A stretch of 64,000 nucleotides of DNA from Levilactobacillus suantsaiihabitans (lineage in GTDB: Bacteria > Bacillota > Bacilli > Lactobacillales > Lactobacillaceae). The notes beneath the pieces are model-generated. The model was not told where the DNA came from. It worked only from the letters and a program-made list of their open reading frames with translations, and did not search any database. The first letter of the stretch is position 1. The number at the start of each line of letters is the position of its first letter. Below, piece after piece: positions 7,538 to 15,994 of this stretch. The translations under genes were made by a program, and so were the position numbers. The stretch covers positions 56,826 through 120,825 of the forward strand of contig NZ_RKLX01000007.1 in NCBI RefSeq assembly GCF_004745505.1. Reading direction: 5' to 3'.

Positions 7538-7954
7538 CTACCTTTTGTAGTAGTAAAAGTGAATATTCTTATTTTTAATTGGGTCAAACGCATAGGTCTT
7601 CAACGCTTTTTTCCCATGGTGCTTAACTGGCTTTAACCGTTGGGGCATGTCACCAGATGCCAGGCCCAGCATGTAGTAGCCGGCCTTCGTTTTACCCTTC
7701 ACACAAAACCGGTAATCCGCATTCTTTGTCTTCATTGACAGCGTACTGCCCGTCTGTGTTTCCGTATACTTGGTCAGCTTCAGGTAGCTGGGCTTGCCCC
7801 AATGGGTCGTGTACCAGCTGCCGCGCAAGGCCGTTGGTACCGCGCGATAGGTCTTCATCTTGGCATTGGCCGTTTGACCACCCCAGTTGAGCCCTACCAG
7901 CACCGTCAGGGAGACGACTCCTAACATTAGCCACCGTTTCATTTGTTTTTTCAC
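7538..7954 (-). CDS. Small secreted protein, unknown function
   Basis: 138 aa from the GTG at 7954, chosen because GGGAG lies about 10 nt upstream; in-frame GTG codons up to 7963 are too near that site. A typical signal peptide (KRWLMLGVVSLTVLVG) with probable cleavage after TANA leaves a basic, Tyr-rich mature protein of about 110 residues. No catalytic motif or known domain recognised. Similar short exported proteins are frequent in lactobacilli. Monocistronic, with its own terminator. Confidence 0.65.
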   Translation of the reverse strand: MKKQMKRWLMLGVVSLTVLVGLNWGGQTANAKMKTYRAVPTALRGSWYTTHWGKPSYLKLTKYTETQTGSTLSMKTKNADYRFCVKGKTKAGYYMLGLASGDMPQRLKPVKHHGKKALKTYAFDPIKNKNIHFYYYKR

Positions 7955-8025
7955 AACAACCACTCCCAGTCTTCAGATAACCTCAGTATAGCATAGATTC
8001 TCCGGCTAAATTGGCTGAGTGTGAT

Positions 8026-8679
8026 TTACGCCGTCGGTTCTGGGGCCAGGCCCTGTTCCAAAAACTGGATCATCAGTGGTCCCACAGTAGCGACGGGTTC
8101 GGCCGTGAAACTGCTGCGGATGAACTGGCTGACCATAGTCCCAATCATGAACTGCGCGATGCGGTCGTTGGGCCAATCCGGCAGTTCCTGAACAGCCTTA
8201 AGCTGATCTAAAATCGGATAGAGATTGGCCTGAACCATGGGCACCGCGCGGGCTAAGAACTGTTCACGCAGGTCCGTGCGCACCAGCAATTCGGTCACCA
8301 GCACCCGCATGACCTGGCTGTTGTCCTGCAAGAAGGCCAACCGGTCCGTGATGACCGCCGTGATCAACGCGTGGCGCGTGGTGTACTTTTGCCGCACGAC
8401 TTTGGCCGCAAACTCCTTGACCAATTTCGGCAGTACCTCCGTGGTAAACGGTGCGAGCACCGCCGCCAGCAATTCGTCTTTGGTCTTGTAACGCCGGTAG
8501 ACCGTTCCCTCCGCGACGCCGGCACGCTCGGCGATCTGCTTGGTCGTGGTATTGGCAAAGCCTTGTTCGGCAAACAGCGCCAGACTGGCCGTTAGTACCT
8601 GTTGTTGCTTGGGCGGAATCTCTCCGCTGGCCGCCATCACTTCTTGAAAAGCGGCTTGAATCGACATTTCTGTAGCCAT
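8026..8679 (-). CDS. TetR-family transcriptional regulator
   Basis: 217 aa. The N-terminal DNA-binding domain (about residues 24-72) has the TetR pattern ASLALFAEQGFANTTTKQIAERAG with the recognition helix VAEGTVYRRYKTKDEL; the C-terminal part is the ligand and dimer domain. It starts one base after the stop of the ABC-2 permease, its ribosome site CGGAGGG lying inside the permease end, so the three genes from 10598 to 8026 form one operon. The likely target is the inverted repeat at 10620-10635 in front of the ATPase gene, which would make it an autoregulated repressor of the exporter (inference). Confidence 0.88.
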   Translation of the reverse strand: MATEMSIQAAFQEVMAASGEIPPKQQQVLTASLALFAEQGFANTTTKQIAERAGVAEGTVYRRYKTKDELLAAVLAPFTTEVLPKLVKEFAAKVVRQKYTTRHALITAVITDRLAFLQDNSQVMRVLVTELLVRTDLREQFLARAVPMVQANLYPILDQLKAVQELPDWPNDRIAQFMIGTMVSQFIRSSFTAEPVATVGPLMIQFLEQGLAPEPTA

Positions 8680-8680
8680 A

Positions 8681-9877
8681 TTAAACCCTCCGATAACGTT
8701 TCATCCCGACAATATTTAAAATCGTAAATAGGACCGTGAAGCCCAGTAAAATCCCCAGCTCCCCGGCGACTCCACTGAGCGTCACGCCCCGAGTGGCCAC
8801 GTTCATCAACGCATTGCCGCCGTAGTACAACGGGAAGATGTGGGCGATCCACTGCAGCCACGTGGCCATCTGGTCAACCGGGATGAGCCCCGAGAAGAAG
8901 ACCTGCGGCACGATGAGGATCGGGATGAACTGCATCATTTGAAATTCCGAGTTGGCAAAGGTCGACACGAAGATCCCCATCGACAGCGCCACCAGGGCCA
9001 ACAAGAAGTTGATCAGTAAAATCAACCAGACGCTCCCCAGCATGTGAATCTTGAAGACCGTCAGTGCAAACGTGACCGTAATCAGCGTTTGGACCAGGGC
9101 AAACAGGCCGTAGCCCAATAGGTAGCCACTGATGATCTCACCGCGGCGAATCGGTGTCGCCAGGAGTCGCGTCAGGGTCCCGGTGGTCCGTTCGTTGAGC
9201 AACGAGATCCCAGAGATCAGGAAGACAAAGAAGAACACGAAGAAGCCTAACAAAATCGGCAGGAACGTGTCAAAGAAGGTCGAATCCGCACTGCCATACA
9301 GATAATGACTGGTCACCGTGTAGGTCTTGGGCGCCTTCAGTTTAGCCGTTGAACTGGTCGTGGTGGTGCTGGTAGTGCTAGTGGCGCGTTGGCCCTGCGC
9401 CGCCATGACCTGCTTTTGCTGGGCCATGACCGTCTTTAAGGCCTTAGCCTGCGCCGTTAATGCCTGTTTTTGGGCCTTCGTTGCGGCTACCAAGGCCTGT
9501 ACCCGCAACTTGGTCAACCCGCCCTGCAAGGCCTGACGGACCAGTGCCGAATCGCTGGGCTGGCTGTTTTGGTAGGTCACCGTCAGCTTGCCCGATTTTT
9601 GCTGGATGAAGGCGGCCAAATTGTCCTCGCGCACCGCCGTCTTGGCCGTCGTGGTTTTTGCGTAGTGGTGCAGCTTGACGTGCTTGTTTTTCACGGCCTT
9701 GACCAGGCTCGTGTCGACATTGCTGACGCCGATCTGCGCCACGCTGTCCGAATTGGTGTTAAACAAAAAATACATCAAAGATAAAATAAATAATGGTGCC
9801 ACAAACATCAATGCTAACGTTCGTTTATCCCGTAGCATCTGGCGAATAACCCGTTTAAATATCGCGATGACTCTCAT
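8681..9877 (-). CDS. ABC-2 type exporter permease
   Basis: 398 aa. One membrane helix at the N-terminus (about 20-40), a large extracytoplasmic domain (about 41-210) that ends in an Ala/Gln/Lys-rich, coiled-coil-like stretch and a Ser/Thr run, then five to six helices (about 215-390). This is the YhgE/ABC-2 (NodJ-like, DrrB-like) permease plan, typical of efflux of drugs or lipids. Its start overlaps the ATPase gene by 23 nt, and the TetR gene follows after one base, so expression is coupled. The substrate is not evident. Confidence 0.87.
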   Translation of the reverse strand: MRVIAIFKRVIRQMLRDKRTLALMFVAPLFILSLMYFLFNTNSDSVAQIGVSNVDTSLVKAVKNKHVKLHHYAKTTTAKTAVREDNLAAFIQQKSGKLTVTYQNSQPSDSALVRQALQGGLTKLRVQALVAATKAQKQALTAQAKALKTVMAQQKQVMAAQGQRATSTTSTTTTSSTAKLKAPKTYTVTSHYLYGSADSTFFDTFLPILLGFFVFFFVFLISGISLLNERTTGTLTRLLATPIRRGEIISGYLLGYGLFALVQTLITVTFALTVFKIHMLGSVWLILLINFLLALVALSMGIFVSTFANSEFQMMQFIPILIVPQVFFSGLIPVDQMATWLQWIAHIFPLYYGGNALMNVATRGVTLSGVAGELGILLGFTVLFTILNIVGMKRYRRV

Positions 9878-10598
9878 CTTGTAGTCGCCCCGCTTTCAAA
9901 AAGACTTGTTCGATCGTTGGTACCGCATATTCCTGTTCTAAGGCCCCCGGGGTGCCCTGCGCCAGCGCAATCCCCTCCCGAATCAGCATCAGGTAATCGC
10001 ACCGCTCGGCTTCGTCCATGACGTGAGTCGTCACCAGGATCGACTTTCCGGCATCCCGCAACTGGTTGAGCTCCGCCCAGATCTGTTGGCGCAACTCGGG
10101 GTCGATCCCCACCGTTGGCTCATCTAAGATCAAGAGGTCGGGGTCTTGGACCAGCGCGATGGCTAGCGACAAGCGCCGTTTCATCCCGCCGGAATACGCC
10201 GACACCCGGCGATCCAGGGCATCGGTCAAATTCACGACCGTCGCCGCGTGGTCGATGGCCGCCGTCAATTTGGCCTTGGGCACACTCATCAGCTCCGCAA
10301 AGAACCGAATGTTTTCGCGCGCCGTCAGGTCTTCGTAAAGGGCGTCGCTTTGGGCCATGTAGCCGATACGCTGCATGATCTGGCGATTGGGCATGGTCGT
10401 GCCCAGTACCGTCGTCGTGCCGGCATCGACCTTCTCCATCCCCAAAATGGCCTTCACCAGCGTGGTCTTCCCCGCCCCGGATGGCCCGATCAACCCCATA
10501 ATCTGGCCCACGGGTAACCGTAAACTGATTTGCTTCAACACCGGATTGTCGCCAAAGGACTTGGCCACATCCGTGACTTCAATGGTATTGGTACGCAT
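9855..10598 (-). CDS. ABC transporter ATP-binding protein (exporter)
   Basis: 247 aa. Walker A GPSGAGKTTL (about residue 37), Q-loop MAQSDALYEDL, signature YSGGMKRRLS (about 135), Walker B LLILDEPTVGID (about 155) and H-loop TTHVMDEAE are all intact. The CcmA/DRA-type sequence pairs it with the ABC-2 permease it overlaps. Start ATG has GGAGGG upstream. First gene of the operon; the putative TetR operator lies 22 nt upstream. Confidence 0.9.
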   Translation of the reverse strand: MRTNTIEVTDVAKSFGDNPVLKQISLRLPVGQIMGLIGPSGAGKTTLVKAILGMEKVDAGTTTVLGTTMPNRQIMQRIGYMAQSDALYEDLTARENIRFFAELMSVPKAKLTAAIDHAATVVNLTDALDRRVSAYSGGMKRRLSLAIALVQDPDLLILDEPTVGIDPELRQQIWAELNQLRDAGKSILVTTHVMDEAERCDYLMLIREGIALAQGTPGALEQEYAVPTIEQVFLKAGRLQDESHRDI

Positions 10599-10619
10599 GA
10601 GAAACCCTCCTTCACAATG

Positions 10620-10635
10620 GTGAGTGGATACTCAC
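10620..10635. promoter_or_regulatory. Putative operator of the ABC/TetR operon
   Basis: GTGAGT, 4-nt spacer GGAT, ACTCAC: perfect inverted repeat directly upstream of the ATPase gene, flanked by AATG/CATT. Size and position fit a TetR-family operator. Confidence 0.6.
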
Positions 10636-10790
10636 TCATTTCTATTTTAATCATAAAGCGCGCAACTAAGAATGTCAACGCTTATTTGTTAGCGCTTGCA
10701 TTATCGGCCACCGCCGGTTGATAAACGCGCAAATCCAGGACCGTCACCGCCCCTTTATAACCCGGGTTAACCCTAAGTATTTTCACACGA

Positions 10791-10880
10791 AAAATAAGCC
10801 TGGGAAATACTTCCCGGGCTCTTCCGCGTCACCTTCAGCTAGCCAACCCGTGTGCCCATAGGCAGCGGGGATCGCTGCAG
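10791..10880 (-). repeat. 3'-UTR repeat copy b7 with terminator of the MarR gene
   Basis: Minus strand: GGCTAGCTGAAGGTGACGCG, then stem AGCCCGGGAA/TTCCCAGGCTT (10795-10820) and ATTTTTC. Diverged copy lying just after the marR stop. Confidence 0.6.
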
Positions 10881-10911
10881 CTCTGTTACGAGCCAGTGAC
10901 TGCTCACTTCG

Positions 10912-11385
10912 TTATTGCTTTTCCGGTGCGCTCGCTCCCGGTGTCTCGTTAGCCACGGCGCGCAAAGCCAATTGGCGAACTTGGGCGACCAGCGCATCGT
11001 GGTCTTCGACCGGCACATCAACCAGCAATTGGTCGGCAACCTCTTGGCGCAACTTCACGATTTCTGGGTACAGGGCCTCACCACGTTTGGTCAGCGACAG
11101 CTCATAGACCCGCTTATCGGCCTTGGACTGGCGTTTGCGGACGTAACCCAGGTTCACCAGCTGATTGACCGCGCGGGTCACGTTGCTGGGATTCAGATAC
11201 GTCAAGGCAATCAAGCGGTCTTGCGTCAACCGCGGCTGCTCGTGAATCCGCAAGATGTAGTAGTACATGCTGGCGTTGAGCCGATAGGGCTGTAAACGCC
11301 GGTCCAACGCGATCCGAGTATAGCGATTGGCGATCGACAGCCATTTTAAAATGTCGGGATCATTACTACTGGTGACCATAGGCAC
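10912..11385 (-). CDS. MarR-family transcriptional regulator
   Basis: 157 aa from a GTG with AGGAG 6 nt upstream; an ATG two codons later is possible. The winged-helix core runs from about residue 30 to 105: helix-turn-helix LTQDRLIALTYLNPSNVTRAVN, then the wing RKRQSKADKRVYELSLT. The ends are helical dimer segments. MarR proteins repress efflux or stress genes and often themselves. No other gene lies in its transcript, so its targets are unknown. It has a very good promoter (TTGACA-17-TATGCT at 11412-11440). Confidence 0.88.
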   Translation of the reverse strand: MPMVTSSNDPDILKWLSIANRYTRIALDRRLQPYRLNASMYYYILRIHEQPRLTQDRLIALTYLNPSNVTRAVNQLVNLGYVRKRQSKADKRVYELSLTKRGEALYPEIVKLRQEVADQLLVDVPVEDHDALVAQVRQLALRAVANETPGASAPEKQ

Positions 11386-11411
11386 CCTTCTCTCCTAAAA
11401 TTACGTGCGCA

Positions 11412-11440
11412 AGCATATACTAAATCGCTGGGGTTGTCAA
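11412..11440 (-). promoter_or_regulatory. Promoter of marR
   Basis: Minus strand TTGACA (11435-11440), 17-bp spacer, TATGCT (11412-11417). Confidence 0.7.
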
Positions 11441-11542
11441 GCAATGTAGCACGGACTAGCCAGGGCTAGCGGCGCCAATTCACTGGCCAGCTGAAACCAC
11501 CCTGCAGTGCGCCAACTTATCTCCGGTGGACAGCCAGTCCGC

Positions 11543-11605
11543 TTACTTTACCCAGCTGAAACGTGCGCCAAAACAAAAAGGACCGCAGCCCCTGCCACAG
11601 TCCTT
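11543..11605 (-). terminator. lepB terminator plus 3'-UTR repeat remnant b8
   Basis: Minus-strand hairpin AGGACTGTGGCAGGGGCTGCGGTCCT with TTTTTG (11575-11605), followed by TTTTGGCGCACGTTTCAGCT (11543-11573), the conserved end of the 3'-UTR repeat family. Confidence 0.75.
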
Positions 11606-11613
11606 CATGAAAT

Positions 11614-12207
11614 TTAGTAAGCCAACGAATTAACGTTTGCACGGCGCGTCTTGTTGGAGGCCCAGAATGGCACCTTGACCACGCCTAAGACCTTGTCCTT
11701 GTCGACGAAGCCCCAGTAACGGCTATCGTTGGAAACGCTCCGGTGGTCACCTAACACGAAGTATTTCCCTTTAGGGACGACCTTAGTGATGGCCTTGCCG
11801 TCGTTCCACTTCTGCGTTTTCTGCAGACTGGCTAACGTCCAGTTACCCGTCCCCGAAGTCCGCTCGCTCTTGGAAATGAAGCTTTGGTTGATCTTCTTGT
11901 GGTTAACGTAGATGTACCCGTTCTTGCTCGTCACGGTGTCCCCTGGCAGACCAATGACCCGCTTGACGTAGTTGGTGTTGACCTTGGCGGATGGATCTTC
12001 GCCGTGGGCATCAAAGACAATGACGCTCAAGTGCTTGACCTTGGCTTGTTTCCAGGCAAAGACCTTTTCGTTGTTTTGCAGGTTCGGTTCCATCGATGGC
12101 CCGTCGACCCGCACCCGGGTAAAGACGAAGGACTTAATCGCAAAGGCAATGGCCAGCCCGATAATCACGGGAATGATCCAACTCATAACTTCCTTTAATG
12201 CTTTCAT
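11614..12207 (-). CDS. lepB: Signal peptidase I
   Basis: 197 aa, the Gram-positive SipS/T length. A single N-terminal membrane anchor (about residues 8-28) is followed by box B GPSMEP with catalytic Ser38, box D YVKRVIGLPGD with the general-base Lys82, and box E VLGDHRSVSNDSRYWGFV. It cleaves signal peptides from proteins exported by Sec on the outer membrane face, including the many secreted proteins in this window. Start ATG with GGAGCTGC upstream. Terminator immediately follows; monocistronic. Confidence 0.95.
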   Translation of the reverse strand: MKALKEVMSWIIPVIIGLAIAFAIKSFVFTRVRVDGPSMEPNLQNNEKVFAWKQAKVKHLSVIVFDAHGEDPSAKVNTNYVKRVIGLPGDTVTSKNGYIYVNHKKINQSFISKSERTSGTGNWTLASLQKTQKWNDGKAITKVVPKGKYFVLGDHRSVSNDSRYWGFVDKDKVLGVVKVPFWASNKTRRANVNSLAY

Positions 12208-12625
12208 GTTGCAGCTCCTTAATATTCAGATATTCATATAGTGTTATCATACACCCCCACCAGCCGGAGGAAAACTTTTCCGTAGCGCAGGGGTCGAGTA
12301 TAATCTTACCATTTACTGACTGAAACGCCTACGTTTTCGCTGAATTTAATCCAGCTGAAATATCTGCCACTCGCTAACCGGGGTCATTTCCCAGTCTGCC
12401 GGGGTGTCAACTCCTTGACTAATCAATATTACTTTTTGATGACGACCGCACCAGCCCTTGCAAATTTAGCCATTTCCAGCAATAATAAGAAAATTAAGCG
12501 AATTCCCGCAGATGGCTAACACTTTCACTTAACTATCCCTCTGCGTTCGCGTTTTGATTCTGCGGCAGTTTCGCCTGCCCGCACCACCACAATATTCACA
12601 ATTTTATATGAAAGGCTGACTGCTT
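12208..12625. other. Intergenic region between lepB and the MFS gene
   Basis: Divergent promoter region. Contains short hairpins (AAACG...CGTTT at 12331-12343) and an AT-rich part from 12420. No reading frame with a ribosome site and no known riboswitch motif was seen. Confidence 0.5.
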
Positions 12626-13819
12626 TTGAATCCTACGCTTTCTCGTCGCCGCCAAATTTGGCTGACGCTGTTACTCGGGACCGTGAGTGCGACCGGTCCG
12701 CTGGCCATTGATCTGTATCTGCCAGCCTTGCCCCAAATGAAGGTCCAATTTGCGACCAACGCCTCACTGATGCAACTGAGCATCACCGCCTGTTTGATTG
12801 GGCTAGCTTTGGGCCAACTGATTGCCGGGCCATTGTCCGACCAATACGGCCGCCGCAAGCCGCTGATCACGGGCTTTGTGATCTTCGGACTGGTCTCTTT
12901 AGCCATGGCCTTCATTCATTCAATCACGTTGTTGATCATCTTGCGTTTTATCCAGGGACTGGCCGGCGCCACGGGGCAGGTCCTCGCCCGAGCGGTGGCC
13001 CGCGACCTCTTCTCCGGCAAAAAGCTCACGCGGTTCTATGCGCTGCTCAACACCGTCAATGGGGTCTTTCCCATCATCGCGCCCATCATTGGGGGCTTTA
13101 TGATCCACTACGTCGATTGGGAAGCCATCTTCATCCTGCTGGCGCTGATTGGTTGGGCCATCGCCCTCGCCGTAGCTTTGGGCCTACACGAGTCTCTGCC
13201 CGTTGCCAAACGCCAAACTGGGGGCTTTGCCACTTCACTGACGGCCATGGGCAAATTGGTCGTCCAACCCGCCTTTTGGCCGTTGATTCTGGCCACGGGT
13301 CTGGTTTACGGCGGCCTCTTCAGTTACATTTCCGCCTCGACCTTTGTGTTCCAAACGGGCTTTGGCCTGGCACCGCAAACCTTTAGCCTCCTGTACGCCT
13401 TCAACGGGCTGGGCATCGTCGTCGGCAGTAACCTGCCCGGGCAGCTGGCCAAACGCTTCTCTAACCGCCAACAAGTCACCAGCCTCTTGACCCTCGCGGC
13501 CGTGGTGAGTGCCGTCTTGCTAGCGACTTTGCTCTTCCCGGCCAACGTTTGGGTCGTCAGCGTCTTGGTCTTAGCGCTGGTCATCCTGATTGGCGCGCTG
13601 CTCACGCTGACGGTCACCATCATCATGGACCAAGCCACCAGCAATGCCGGGGGCGCATCGGCCGTCATCGGGTTAGCGCAAAATGCCTGCGGTGGGCTGG
13701 CTTCTCCGCTGGTCGGACTGTCCGGCAGCTCGTACGCGGCCATGGCGACCATGTTGTTGGTCTGCAACGTCGGGGCGTTGGGCCTGGTCCGCTTCCAAGC
13801 CCACACCCGTCACGCCTAA
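12626..13819 (+). CDS. Bcr/CflA-type multidrug efflux transporter (MFS)
   Basis: 397 aa with 12 predicted membrane helices. The signature of drug:H+ antiporter family 1 is present: PLSDQYGRRKPLITG between helices 2 and 3, RFIQGLAGATGQVLARAVARD in helix 4, and APIIGG in helix 5 (motif C-like). The first helix carries ATGPLAIDLYLPALPQM, typical of Bcr/CflA proteins, which export bicyclomycin, sulfonamides or chloramphenicol. Start is the TTG at 12626 with AAAGG 10 nt upstream. It stands alone with a hairpin terminator after it. Confidence 0.88.
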   Translation: MNPTLSRRRQIWLTLLLGTVSATGPLAIDLYLPALPQMKVQFATNASLMQLSITACLIGLALGQLIAGPLSDQYGRRKPLITGFVIFGLVSLAMAFIHSITLLIILRFIQGLAGATGQVLARAVARDLFSGKKLTRFYALLNTVNGVFPIIAPIIGGFMIHYVDWEAIFILLALIGWAIALAVALGLHESLPVAKRQTGGFATSLTAMGKLVVQPAFWPLILATGLVYGGLFSYISASTFVFQTGFGLAPQTFSLLYAFNGLGIVVGSNLPGQLAKRFSNRQQVTSLLTLAAVVSAVLLATLLFPANVWVVSVLVLALVILIGALLTLTVTIIMDQATSNAGGASAVIGLAQNACGGLASPLVGLSGSSYAAMATMLLVCNVGALGLVRFQAHTRHA

Positions 13820-13838
13820 GCACCTAATTCGGTGTCGT

Positions 13839-13873
13839 TGGTTAAGTTAATCCGCTTAACCACGGACCTTTTT
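13839..13873 (+). terminator. Terminator of the MFS gene
   Basis: TGGTTAAG, 8-nt loop, CTTAACCA, then CGGACCTTTTT. Confidence 0.6.
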
Positions 13874-13935
13874 AGCCACTTCGCTGCGACTGGGCGACTT
13901 TTCAAGCGTCAAACCACACAGCGTGGGAAAACCAT

Positions 13936-14065
13936 GCTACACTACACGTACAGACAACGTTAAGGATACCGCCTCCTTCTTAGCACTCCCCCCACGGCGC
14001 GGTAAACTTATCAGCTTAAACTTAAAAACGTCCGCAACACCAGCCTAGGTGTTCGGACGTTTTTT
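13936..14065 (+). ncRNA. Candidate small RNA with anti-Shine-Dalgarno motif
   Basis: A TACACT -10 element near 13936 (ATGCTACACTA) is followed by about 75 nt without a coding frame and then a strong terminator at 14024-14065. The body contains CCTCCTTCTT (about 13971), complementary to ribosome binding sites, and a C-rich run. No annotated gene lies between promoter and terminator. Size about 115 nt. Prediction only. Confidence 0.45.
14024..14065 (+). terminator. Strong intrinsic terminator
   Basis: AACGTCCG-CA-ACACC, loop, GGTGT-T-CGGACGTT followed by TTTT; separate from the MFS terminator 150 nt upstream. Confidence 0.85.
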
Positions 14066-14103
14066 CTGTTATTCATCAAAGTGGCCTGTCAATATCTACC
14101 GCG

Positions 14104-14290
14104 CTGGTCGCCTTACCGTTACGTGAAATTCTAGGCTGGAACGCTGGGGAAGGACCGGTCCAAGCCCCAGACCCGGTCTTGGCCCTTGATTTGAGCCGAA
14201 AAGCACGTCTCAAAGTCACCAATTTGCCAGCCAAGAGCGCTGTCAAATTCCCCGGCTGAGCCTAGATTTCACTTCACTCTCGGCTACGTA
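14104..14290 (-). repeat. Cloverleaf element copy R3a (module B only, diverged stems)
   Basis: Bounded by the conserved CTGGTCGCC...ACCGTTACG and CTCTCGGCTACG. Closing stem is GTGAAAT-CTAGGCT/AGCCTAG-ATTTCAC instead of the CCAAATATGGGTT type. Inner hairpins AATTTGACAGC/GCTGGCAAATT, TTTGAG/CTCAAA and CCAAG/CTTGG keep the module-B plan with different bases. Confidence 0.75.
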
Positions 14291-14373
14291 GCAGGTGCTA
14301 GCGGTAACTGGTTCAATCCCGCATGTGTTGGTGACGACCAATAAATTTACGCTAGTCGTCGCTGACAACCACC

Positions 14374-14567
14374 ACCATAGCCGAGAGTTCGCTAGAGATG
14401 AGTTCAGCTGTGGGAGTTCCCTTAGTGGCGCGGTTTACGGCACTTAGGGAACTGGCAACTTGGAGACGCGTACCATCGGCTCCAAGTTGAGGGTCAAGAC
14501 CGCTCTTTGGCTTGACCCGACGCCCTCAGCGTTCCAACTCATCTCTAGCAAACGGTAAGGCGACCAG
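14374..14567 (+). repeat. Cloverleaf element copy R3b (module B only, inverted partner of R3a)
   Basis: Begins CCATAGCCGAGAG and ends AACGGTAAGGCGACCAG. Closing stem GCTAGAGATGAGTT/AACTCATCTCTAGC; inner hairpins GTTCCCTTAGTGGC/GGCACTTAGGGAAC (one mismatch region), ACTTGGAG/CTCCAAGT and GGTCAAG/CTTGACC. Lies 83 bp from R3a in opposite orientation. Confidence 0.8.
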
Positions 14568-14610
14568 CACGGACTGTGTTGCCAGAAACCACCATCTCTG
14601 TGTCGCAACT

Positions 14611-15819
14611 TTAATGGCCGCGGCCCCACTGGGTCAGCTGGGCCACCACGTTTTTCAAGATCTTGATGCCCAGCTGGTAATCCGGTTCTGACCCCAGCAT
14701 GCGAAAGGCCAAAGTCCACGCATCGTGGTACACGCTAACGGTCAGTTGGAAATGCGGCATTGTGCGGTAGGCGCCCGCAAAGTAGATCTGGCTGACGCTG
14801 GTCTCACCAAAACGCAGGCGCGTGTGGTCAATGTGCCCGAAATTGGCAAAGGAGATGGCCGCTTGGGGCCGGTGCTTCCCCGCCAACCGGCGCACCAGTT
14901 GGGGTGGCAGTGCGCGGCTCATGCGGTTTAACTCAACCAATGGTGGCAAATAGGCCAGCTCATCTCGGAGTTGGGTGATGGTCGCTTGCGTGCGCTGAAC
15001 CACGTCGGCCAGTTGATCGCCCGTTTGGACGGTAATGGGAATCGGCATTTCACTGGTCAGGTTGGCCACTTGGACCACGTTGGTCGCCGCGACGGGCCCG
15101 TGCAGACGCAGATCCACTTGATACGGGATCACCAAGCGACTCTCGCCGGTCAACGCAAAGAGCGCCAAGGCATAGGCCGACAACAGCACGGCGTTCATGG
15201 TCACATTTTCTGACTGGGTTCGCTGGCGTAACCGCCGACTGACCACGCGCGGAATTGTGGCTTCACCGCGGTGATGGTGCACGTCGCCCCGAAGACGCGG
15301 GAAAGTCTCATCGGAGTTGCCGTTGAGGCTGGGCAAGGCCCGATGGGGATGGCGCAGGTGGTTTAAAATTTTTCGCACGCTGCGCTCATTGGTAAAGTTG
15401 GCCAGGTCTTGCCCGTCATAGGCGGCGGCTAGCAGGTACAGGTAGTGTTTGAAACCCTCGCCGTCCGTTAACAGGCGGCTCATGGAAATCCGCAACGCAT
15501 CGTAATCGGGATGGTGGAGCACCTGGACCTTCAGTTGTGGCCCCGCCAAGACGTCGAGAGCGGCGCGGCCGGGATCATGGGCGGCCGTAAATTCTTCGAT
15601 CACCTGATCTAAGGCGCTGGCCTCGACTTCGAATCGGTTCCAGCGTAAATTGTAGCGACCCAACACCTGCGGGACCACCGTTTGCGTCGTGGCAATCGCG
15701 GTCTTCAACCGGGCCACGTCAATGGGGTGCGTCAAACTCAGTGTACACTCGAGTAACGGATACGTTTCCGCCAAATCTAGCGTTGGCATCAAGTCCAACG
15801 GTTCGCCATGATAGATCAT
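14611..15819 (-). CDS. Condensation-domain/acyltransferase-fold protein with degenerate active site
   Basis: 402 aa, size and layout of the CoA-dependent acyltransferase (condensation, alcohol acetyltransferase, PapA) superfamily. The position of the catalytic HHxxxDG motif is occupied by SRLLTDGEGF (about residues 114-123), so the DG is kept but the histidines are replaced. The second-half landmark SFANFGHID (about 325) corresponds to the DFGWG-like region. Without the histidine, acyl transfer by the usual mechanism is doubtful; it may be a structural or regulatory relative. Start ATG with GGAGGGG upstream. No NRPS or ester-synthesis genes are next to it. Confidence 0.6.
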   Translation of the reverse strand: MIYHGEPLDLMPTLDLAETYPLLECTLSLTHPIDVARLKTAIATTQTVVPQVLGRYNLRWNRFEVEASALDQVIEEFTAAHDPGRAALDVLAGPQLKVQVLHHPDYDALRISMSRLLTDGEGFKHYLYLLAAAYDGQDLANFTNERSVRKILNHLRHPHRALPSLNGNSDETFPRLRGDVHHHRGEATIPRVVSRRLRQRTQSENVTMNAVLLSAYALALFALTGESRLVIPYQVDLRLHGPVAATNVVQVANLTSEMPIPITVQTGDQLADVVQRTQATITQLRDELAYLPPLVELNRMSRALPPQLVRRLAGKHRPQAAISFANFGHIDHTRLRFGETSVSQIYFAGAYRTMPHFQLTVSVYHDAWTLAFRMLGSEPDYQLGIKILKNVVAQLTQWGRGH

Positions 15820-15994
15820 GCTAACACCCCTCCTTGCTAATTTTACCCACAGTATAGCAAAGTTGCCGGGACGGGCCGCAGCATTTTACTCAGATATTGC
15901 AAAAAATTAATCAACCCGTAACTTTTCGTTGGGGTCGCCGTTTGCGGGTGACTCTGTTAGAATGGGATCAGAAAAAATGAATGAGGTGACCTTT

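Noticed and set aside
10839..11039. Frame overlapping the end of marR
   Set aside because: Shadow of marR and of repeat b7.
12340..12620. Riboswitch ahead of the Bcr-type transporter
   Set aside because: No conserved aptamer motif or terminator/antiterminator pair could be seen.
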